From positions 1 through 28,900 of the forward strand of contig DKID01000005.1 of the NCBI GenBank assembly GCA_002454045.1: a stretch of DNA of 28,900 nt, read 5' to 3'. This DNA comes from Nitrospina sp. UBA6727 (GTDB lineage Bacteria; Nitrospinota; Nitrospinia; Nitrospinales; VA-1). The translations under genes and the position numbers were made by a program. The notes below the pieces were generated by a model. It was given only the letters and a program-made list of their open reading frames with translations, was not told the DNA's origin and did no database searches. The first letter of the stretch is position 1. Each line of letters opens with the position of its first letter. Below, in pieces: positions 23,696-28,900 of this stretch.

Positions 23696-24436
23696 TCAGT
23701 CGCAACGCCGGTCGCGTCGTTGCGCGGTGATCGCTTTGCGCAGCGCGGTGATGCGTTGACGCGACGACGGATGGCTACTTAAAAAGTTGCCGGCGCTGTC
23801 TAATTTTTCGTGCAACCGCAACGCGCCGTCGGGCGAGAAGCCAGCGCAATCGGCATACACCATTCCGCCGCGGTCGGCTTCGCGTTCTTCGTCGCGACTG
23901 TATGACGCGCCGAGCGCCGCGATGCCGAGCGCGGTCAACTCGATAATGCCGCCGCCCTTTTTCGCCAGCAGCAATTCCAACGCCGTCTTGCCGAGCGACA
24001 AACCGACTTCGCGCTTTTGCCGATGCTTGCCGTGCTGCTTCACCAAGTGCGTATTTTCGTGACCGAGCAACGTGGCATACGCGTGCCAGTCGTCGCCGAG
24101 CAGACGATACATGCCCGCGGTCAACGCGACATTTTTTCCGCCGCCGTGCCACGCAAACGCGTTCGGTTCGCGCGCCGCGCAAAAATATAATGTGGTCGCG
24201 ACGCCAGACGCCGCGTCGATTTTTTCGTGGACGATGTTGAGTGCGCGCAACCATCGCGCGGGGATAGTCACGCGCTCGCGCCGCTCGGTGTGCAACGTGA
24301 CTTCTGCGCCGGCGGCGTTCGCTAACAACGCGCCGACTTTCCACATGCGTTCGCAGTCGGCATGCGCGGTGACTGGCGACAACAACAGTGCGACGGTGAC
24401 GGCGGTCGCGGCGGCAGCGCAACACCTCGCCGTCAT
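23696..24436 (-). CDS. Periplasmic M48-family zinc metalloprotease
   Basis: 246 aa from the ATG at 24436. A signal peptide (hydrophobic TAVTVALLLSPV, cleavage after AHA near residue 26) is followed by an M48-type protease: HENTH zinc motif (His126, Glu127, His130) and the third ligand region EEREADRGG (ExxxD) about 55 residues later, with the usual SSHPSSRQRI near the C-terminus. It probably degrades damaged envelope proteins, similar in architecture to BepA/LoiP-type proteases but without TPRs. The open frame extends to an ATG at 24625, but that stretch runs through two palindromic repeats and reads like translated repeat (VIPCLTRNPV, NWIPACARMT). The chosen ATG itself lies inside a repeat and lacks a Shine-Dalgarno, so the start is uncertain. 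Confidence 0.8.
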   Translation of the reverse strand: MTARCCAAAATAVTVALLLSPVTAHADCERMWKVGALLANAAGAEVTLHTERRERVTIPARWLRALNIVHEKIDAASGVATTLYFCAAREPNAFAWHGGGKNVALTAGMYRLLGDDWHAYATLLGHENTHLVKQHGKHRQKREVGLSLGKTALELLLAKKGGGIIELTALGIAALGASYSRDEEREADRGGMVYADCAGFSPDGALRLHEKLDSAGNFLSSHPSSRQRITALRKAITAQRRDRRCD

Positions 24437-24561
24437 TCTAGCGCACGCTGGAATCCAGTTGAATATTCGTCCCGCGTAGCGGGACACAAAGCCGCCGTCG
24501 TATGTGGAGCGGTTGCGCCGCGCATGTCTTACTGGATTCCGTGTCAAGCACGGAATGACGG
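24431..24561. repeat. Cluster of palindromic repeats (copies 3 and 4) with an inner palindrome
   Basis: Copy 3 (24431-24458) is the inverted form of copy 2 with one mismatch. A separate palindrome GTCCCGC-GTA-GCGGGAC lies at 24469-24485. Copy 4 (24518-24561) nearly equals copy 1, with stem ATTCCGTG/CACGGAAT around TCAAG. The cluster covers the possible N-terminal extension of the M48 protease and is followed by a GNC-type tract (24553-24600). Confidence 0.8.
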
Positions 24562-24732
24562 TGGTGGCGGTCGCGGCGACGGCGACGCGGAAGTTGGCGA
24601 TGCGTGCGTTCATTTTAGTGGTCATACATTTTTGGATTCAACACATCGCGCAACCGAGCGATGATAGTTTTTTTGGCGGGCAACGTTCGTCTCGGTCTAA
24701 CGGACTATTGCGTGCCCGCGATGGGCGGGAGA

Positions 24733-25896
24733 TTAGAAAACCACTAAGTCGTCGCGGTGGATTACTTCTTCGTAAAAGGATTCTTGCATCAGACTGCGCA
24801 CGGCGGGAGTTCGCATGCCTTTGATGCGTTCGAGATCGCGGGAGTTATAGTTGACTAATCCGCGACCGACTTCTTTGCCGGATTCGTCGAGGAGCGTCAA
24901 GGCGTTGCCAAACTCAAAATTACCTTTTACTTTTATCAGTCCTGCGGGGAGGAGGCTCTTGCCCTTTTCCACCAAGGCTTTCCGGGCTCCTTCGTCAATC
25001 GTCAGCGTGCCGGCGGGTTTCAGGGTATGCGTGATCCAATGTTTGCGGTCGCGAATTTTTTCTTTCCCCGACCAAAATAGTGTGCCAACTTCTTTGCCGG
25101 CAAAAATATTTTCGATGACTTTTTCGTCCAAGCCGTTGACGACCAACGTGGGAATGCCGAAGCTCATCGTTTTTTTTGCGGCCCAAACTTTGGTGACCAT
25201 CCCGCCGACTGTCAAACGGTTTTTGCTTTTGCCCGCGATTCTTTCGATGTCTTCGTCGACTTTGGAAACGTGAGAAATCAGTTGCACTTTTTTGGTTTCC
25301 GTTTTGTTTTTTCGGGAAGGGTCGCGGTCGTACAATCCATCGACGTCGGAGAGGATAATCAATAGTTGCGCGTCCATCAGGCACGCCACGGTTGCGGAAA
25401 GGGAATCGTTGTCGCCGATTTTAATTTCTTCAACGGTGACCGAATCGTTTTCATTGATGATGGGGACGACGCCTTTTTCCAAAAGTGCTTCGATGGTGTG
25501 TCTGGCGTTCAGGTAGCGTCTGCGGTTGCCCAAGTCGTCGTGGCTCAAAAGTATTTGGGCGACCATCAGTCCTTTTTTTTCGAACGCCTTTTCGTAAGCG
25601 CGCATCAGGAAACTTTGGCCGATGGCGGCGCACGCTTGCTTTTCGGGAATGGTTAAGTTGATCTGACTAAACTGTAGGCGTTCGCGTCCCGCCATAATCG
25701 CGCCGGATGAGACTAGCACTACGTCGTAGCCTCTGTCGCGAATGTTTTTAATCTCGCGCGCATAATGCCACACCCAGTCGCGACTCAGTCCGCACTCCAA
25801 CGACGAACGCCCTTTCTGTCGATTGGAAATAACGCTGCTGCCAACCTTGATTACGACGCGCTTAACATCCTTCAATATATCTTCGCGAATGGTCAT
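24733..25896 (-). CDS. proB: Glutamate 5-kinase
   Basis: 387 aa. The first step of proline synthesis: ATP-dependent phosphorylation of glutamate. The amino-acid kinase domain (about 10-260) shows RVVIKVGSSVIS (13-24), VVLVSSGAIMAGRERL, the glutamate-binding PIINENDSVTVEEIKIGDNDSLSA stretch, LIILSDVDGLYDRDP, and the MVTKVWAAKKTMSFGIPTLVVNG end of the fold. A C-terminal PUA domain (about 290-370) is present, as in long ProB proteins that are feedback-inhibited by proline. ATG at 25896. No proA lies alongside. The NfeD-like gene lies 81 bp upstream on the same strand, so they may share a transcript. Confidence 0.96.
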   Translation of the reverse strand: MTIREDILKDVKRVVIKVGSSVISNRQKGRSSLECGLSRDWVWHYAREIKNIRDRGYDVVLVSSGAIMAGRERLQFSQINLTIPEKQACAAIGQSFLMRAYEKAFEKKGLMVAQILLSHDDLGNRRRYLNARHTIEALLEKGVVPIINENDSVTVEEIKIGDNDSLSATVACLMDAQLLIILSDVDGLYDRDPSRKNKTETKKVQLISHVSKVDEDIERIAGKSKNRLTVGGMVTKVWAAKKTMSFGIPTLVVNGLDEKVIENIFAGKEVGTLFWSGKEKIRDRKHWITHTLKPAGTLTIDEGARKALVEKGKSLLPAGLIKVKGNFEFGNALTLLDESGKEVGRGLVNYNSRDLERIKGMRTPAVRSLMQESFYEEVIHRDDLVVF

Positions 25897-25977
25897 GTTT
25901 TTTTGCCTGCGTGTTGTGTGAGAAGTTGCGAACCGCCGCGGTCGCGTGGGAAAAAACCGCCGCGGGAAAACGCAACT

Positions 25978-27276
25978 TTATTTGATGCTTTCAACTTTGG
26001 TAACTTTTATCGTCAGTCCTTCCACCGCGTCGATGCGTACCGTTTCCCCAGCGGCGATCGGTCCTTCCGCTTCCGCCTCCCACAACTCGCCGCGGACTTG
26101 GACGCGGCCTTGCGGGTTTAGCGCATCTTTTACCAAGCCGGTTTCGCCGAGCATCCCTTCCGCCCCGCCCTGTTTTTTCAGGCTCCGCGTGCGGACTGCG
26201 AAGGCGGTAATTCCCAGCGACAAAACCAGCGTCAGTCCCAACGTTGGATAAAGGATGGCGCGGGAAATTTGCAAGGCCGGGTCGTCGCTGTCTATCAGCA
26301 TGGTGGACCCGAGAAAAATCGAGATTACTCCGGAGACGGATAACAAGCCGTAACTCATGATGCTGATTTCGGCGATGAACAAAATCACGCCGAAAAGAAT
26401 CAGCAAAAATCCGGCGTAGTTGATGGGCAACGTTTGCATGGCGTAGAGCGCGAGGATGAGGCTGATTGCGCCGATGACGCCGGGCAGCACTAGTCCGGGA
26501 TTGGACATTTCAAAATAAAGACCGACCACGCCGAGCATCATAAGTATGTATGCCACGTTCGGATTGGAGATGATGTCTAGAAATTTTTGGCGCGGATTCA
26601 TTTCGTGATAAACGATTTGCAAATTGCCTGTGTCGAGCGTGATGGAACCCGACGCAACTTGTACTTCCCTGCCATCGACGGCGAGCACCAACGCCTTCAC
26701 GTCGCCGGCGATGAGGTCAATCACGTTGAGCCGCAACGCTTCTTCCGCCGAGATGGAAACACTTTTGGTCACCGCCAATTCCGCCCAATGCGCGTTGCGT
26801 TTTCTCAACTCCGCGAGGGAGCGGATGTAGGCGGCGGCATCGTTGGCAACTTTCTGCTCCATCGTTTTTGCCTGCTCGCCCGCGCCTCCGCCGCCCATCA
26901 TGTTCACGGGATGTGCGGCGCCGATGTTGGTGCCCGGTGCCATCGCGGCGATGTGGGATGCGATGGTGATGAATGTTCCCGCCGAGGCAGCGCGCGACCC
27001 GCTCGGCGCAACAAACGAAGCGATGGGAACTTGCGAGCCTTGAATTTTTTTTATGATTTGCCGCATGGACGTGTCTAATCCGCCGGGCGTGTCCATATGC
27101 AAAACGATCAATGCTTCTTGATCGGCGTTGGCTTGATTGATTTTATGCGCAACGTATTCGGCGACGGCGGGGTTGATGGGGCCGGAAATTTTCACGACGA
27201 CCACAAGGTCTTTGGAGTACGCGGGATGCGCGGTCAGAAAAAAAATCAGTAGCAAGAAACCAATTTGTTTGTTCAT
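25978..27276 (-). CDS. NfeD long-form membrane-bound serine protease (ClpP-class)
   Basis: 432 aa from the ATG at 27276; a GTG four codons earlier is possible and neither has a clear ribosome-binding site. Order: signal peptide (1-22), ClpP-like protease domain (about 25-215), then about five transmembrane helices (about 240-370), then a soluble OB-fold NfeD domain (about 375-432). The catalytic Ser is Ser98 in SGSRAASAGTF, preceded by MDTPGGL and followed by the conserved GTNIGAAHPV; the Lys of the Ser-Lys dyad is probably Lys142 in QKVANDAAAYIRSLAE. The family (PH1510-N type) cleaves membrane-associated proteins such as stomatin C-termini. No stomatin/slipin gene is in the window, though such a partner is usual. 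Confidence 0.93.
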   Translation of the reverse strand: MNKQIGFLLLIFFLTAHPAYSKDLVVVVKISGPINPAVAEYVAHKINQANADQEALIVLHMDTPGGLDTSMRQIIKKIQGSQVPIASFVAPSGSRAASAGTFITIASHIAAMAPGTNIGAAHPVNMMGGGGAGEQAKTMEQKVANDAAAYIRSLAELRKRNAHWAELAVTKSVSISAEEALRLNVIDLIAGDVKALVLAVDGREVQVASGSITLDTGNLQIVYHEMNPRQKFLDIISNPNVAYILMMLGVVGLYFEMSNPGLVLPGVIGAISLILALYAMQTLPINYAGFLLILFGVILFIAEISIMSYGLLSVSGVISIFLGSTMLIDSDDPALQISRAILYPTLGLTLVLSLGITAFAVRTRSLKKQGGAEGMLGETGLVKDALNPQGRVQVRGELWEAEAEGPIAAGETVRIDAVEGLTIKVTKVESIK

Positions 27277-27355
27277 CGGGATGACCACGGTGTATCGGGG
27301 TTTTCGTTTGCGCCCGACATCATTGTTTCACAGGGGGATGAATAAAGCAAACGCA

Positions 27356-27415
27356 CGCGGCGGCGGTGAGACTGACTTCACGGTGACGGTGACGACGACG
27401 GCGATGACGGTGAAA
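27356..27415. repeat. Degenerate GNC-triplet spacer tract
   Basis: The tract GCGGCGGTGAGACTGACTTC, then CGGTGACGGTGACGACGACG and GCGATGACGGTG, lies in the 216-bp gap between the divergent NfeD and receiver-like genes. It reads like the complement of the GTCACCGTC tracts elsewhere. Confidence 0.6.
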
Positions 27416-27439
27416 CTGATTTCAAGTTACGGTTGCGCC

Positions 27440-27453
27440 GTTTAATGTTAAAC
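27440..27453. promoter_or_regulatory. Perfect 14-bp palindrome upstream of the receiver-like/kdsA pair
   Basis: GTTTAA-TG-TTAAAC is a perfect inverted repeat 39 bp before the GTG start at 27493. It overlaps a possible -10 (TAAACT, 27449-27454) with no good -35. It could be an operator; this is inference. Confidence 0.3.
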
Positions 27454-27492
27454 TGCGCGGCGCGGGTTTGATTTTGAATTCGGAGAGGTTGC

Positions 27493-27939
27493 GTGGATTA
27501 TAAAACCATTTTCATCGTCGATCCAATCAGGACCGAGCGTATCCCGTTGGCGAAATTTCTCAGCGAGGAAATTTTCACCGTCATGACATTCGTTTCCCCC
27601 AACGACTGTTTCAAAAAATCCGATTTGATTTGCTGCGACCTGATGGTGTTCGTCCTGCGTAAGGACAAGAACGAGGTCAAACATCTGATGAACGTAGAAG
27701 AAAAATTTCGGCAAACTCCGTTGCTCCTTCTTCTCACCGAAGATTTTCCGGACATCAATCTGGATAAAATCGCGGCGTGCGGGTTTCCTAATTCGTATAA
27801 AGCCGCTAACAAAGAGAAGGCGCGCGAGATCATGCTGGGTCTGCTTGCCGAAGAGGGACTGCCGCCCCGCACCGAAGTTCCGCATCCCGTTCCCATCACG
27901 CAAGAAGTGCAAGCCGCCATTTCGCAGGAGACCGGATGA
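27493..27939 (+). CDS. Receiver-like protein lacking the phospho-acceptor aspartate
   Basis: 148 aa starting with GTG at 27493, supported by GGAGAGG just upstream. The sequence follows the CheY-like pattern: a first strand with a single acidic residue (TIFIVDP, Asp10), a third strand CDLMVFVLRKD where the phospho-Asp position is Val54, the conserved Thr82 in PLLLLLTED, and Lys103 in NSYKAAN. One acidic residue and the phospho-Asp are missing, so it is probably an unphosphorylated pseudo-receiver. The C-terminal 30 residues are Pro/Gln-rich and disordered. Its stop overlaps the kdsA start as ATGA, so the two are translationally coupled. What it would sense or bind is unknown. Confidence 0.7.
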   Translation: MDYKTIFIVDPIRTERIPLAKFLSEEIFTVMTFVSPNDCFKKSDLICCDLMVFVLRKDKNEVKHLMNVEEKFRQTPLLLLLTEDFPDINLDKIAACGFPNSYKAANKEKAREIMLGLLAEEGLPPRTEVPHPVPITQEVQAAISQETG

Positions 27940-28808
27940 GCAACGCGCCCAAAATTACCCGCGCGGTGCCGACGGGAAATTTTCATATAGGCGGACGGAA
28001 TCCGCTGGCGTTGATTGCGGGACCCTGCGTGATTGAGTCGGAAAAAATCACCCGCGACATCGCCGAGAAACTCAAACGCATCACGGCGGATTTGCGAGTG
28101 CCGTTTATTTTTAAATCCTCTTACGACAAAGCCAACCGCTCTTCCATCCAATCGTTCCGCGGTCCGGGGCTGAAGGAGGGATTAAAAATTCTGCAAAAAA
28201 TTAAGACGACGTTGGACCTTCCCGTCTTGTCCGATGTCCACAAAGAAGAAGAAGTTGACGCCGCCGCGGAAGTGCTTGACGTCTTGCAAATCCCCGCCTT
28301 TCTTTGTCGGCAAACGGATCTTCTGGTGAAAGCCGCCGGCACCGGCAAACCGGTCAACGTTAAGAAGGGGCAGTTCATGGCGCCATGGGATATGAAGAAC
28401 GTCGTCAACAAACTGGAAGAAAGCGGCAGCAAAAATATCCTGCTCACGGAACGGGGAGTAACCTTCGGCTACAACAATTTGGTGGTGGACATGCGCTCCC
28501 TCGTTTTGATGCGGGACTACGGTTATCCGGTGGTGTTCGATTCCACCCACAGCCTACAACAACCCGGCGGCCAAGGCACGAAGAGTGGCGGGCAAAGGGA
28601 GATGATTCCCGACTTGGCTCGCGGCGCGGTGGCGATGGGTTGCGACGCCCTATTCATGGAAATCCATTCTGACCCAGACCAAGCATTGTCGGACGGACCC
28701 AACATGCTGAAGCTCGACCTACTGCCCGAACTGCTGGAACGACTAATCGCACTAGACCAAATCGTCCAAGGCAGAAAAAACCAAACCTCCGCCAAGCAAG
28801 AGAAATAG
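27936..28808 (+). CDS. kdsA: 3-deoxy-D-manno-octulosonate 8-phosphate synthase
   Basis: 290 aa. Condenses phosphoenolpyruvate with arabinose 5-phosphate to Kdo-8-P for the LPS inner core. Visible: LIAGPCVIES (27-36), FKSSYDKANRSS (59-70), SFRGPGL, LPVLSDVH, the KKGQFMAPWD stretch (about 143-152), GYNNLVVDMRSL, FDSTHSLQQPGG and MEIHSDPDQALSDGPN. Cys31 in GPC replaces the Asn found in metal-independent enzymes (GMNVLES type). Together with His of STHS, Glu of MEIH and the later Asp of SDGPN, it makes up the metal site of the metal-dependent class. Start ATG at 27936, coupled to the preceding gene. Downstream, 28809-28900 holds nothing I can identify. Confidence 0.97.
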   Translation: MSNAPKITRAVPTGNFHIGGRNPLALIAGPCVIESEKITRDIAEKLKRITADLRVPFIFKSSYDKANRSSIQSFRGPGLKEGLKILQKIKTTLDLPVLSDVHKEEEVDAAAEVLDVLQIPAFLCRQTDLLVKAAGTGKPVNVKKGQFMAPWDMKNVVNKLEESGSKNILLTERGVTFGYNNLVVDMRSLVLMRDYGYPVVFDSTHSLQQPGGQGTKSGGQREMIPDLARGAVAMGCDALFMEIHSDPDQALSDGPNMLKLDLLPELLERLIALDQIVQGRKNQTSAKQEK

Positions 28809-28900
28809 CGCGGCTTCACCAAGCGAAGGCGCAACTATGCGCAACACAATTCCAATACCGGCTTGCCGGGCGTGCCTCTGTTCATAAGCGGAACAAGCAC

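Noticed and set aside
24437..24625. N-terminal extension of the M48 protease.
   Set aside because: The extension is translated palindromic repeat (VIPCLTRNPV and NWIPACARMT are typical products of such repeats) and would disrupt the signal peptide.
24676..24721. Inverted repeat GCGGGCA / TGCCCGC near a run of seven T residues between the M48 protease and proB genes.
   Set aside because: The loop is long, and the T-run lies on the wrong side of the stem for a terminator of proB (it reads as A on the transcribed strand).

Overview
The window reads as a chromosomal stretch of a Gram-negative (diderm) bacterium. The evidence is an outer-membrane porin, a Kdo-8-phosphate synthase for LPS, periplasmic lytic transglycosylase and peptidase modules, and a sigma-54 activator. 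Base composition is moderately GC-rich, and several genes seem to start with TTG or GTG. No marker fixes the phylum; the mix would fit an uncultivated proteobacterial, Nitrospinota-like or deltaproteobacterial-type lineage, and I do not claim more than that.

Left part (1-3.7 kb): the tail of a small coiled-coil/membrane-anchor protein (DUF1640/CCDC90-like), then an alginate-export-type porin with a strong promoter and terminator, then three more DUF1640-like genes made by tandem duplication (95-bp and 50-bp direct repeats), and an unrecognised 187-aa gene. 3.7-7.3 kb: a complete adenosylcobalamin-dependent class II ribonucleotide reductase behind a promoter carrying two near-identical motifs 31 bp apart, suggestive of NrdR control. 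7.4-13.2 kb: a small TPR (lipo)protein, an unknown membrane protein with an internal duplication, a SAM methyltransferase, a large TPR protein and a secreted helical-repeat protein.

Middle part (13.2-23.2 kb): msrB, a relic of the L-serine dehydratase C-terminus, and then a long minus-strand block transcribed ilvE - fmdB-like - ntrB - ntrC - deacylase - deacylase paralogue - miaA/slt. Two things stand out here. First, MiaA is joined in frame to a complete TPR plus lytic transglycosylase through a signal-anchor segment, in one 1042-codon frame. Second, two overlapping succinylglutamate desuccinylase/aspartoacylase-like genes sit together: the first keeps every metal and catalytic residue and the second has lost nearly all of them, so it looks like a paired pseudoenzyme.

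Right part (23.3-28.9 kb): tRNA-Lys(UUU) and tRNA-Glu(UUC) from one promoter, an M48-type periplasmic metalloprotease whose start lies inside a dispersed palindromic repeat, proB, a long-form NfeD membrane protease, and a two-gene unit of a receiver-like protein lacking its phospho-acceptor Asp and kdsA.

Across the window, intergenic gaps are filled by degenerate GNC-triplet tracts and by copies of a palindromic repeat (TGGATTC..GGAATGACGG). The same kind of GNC tract appears in frame inside the porin.
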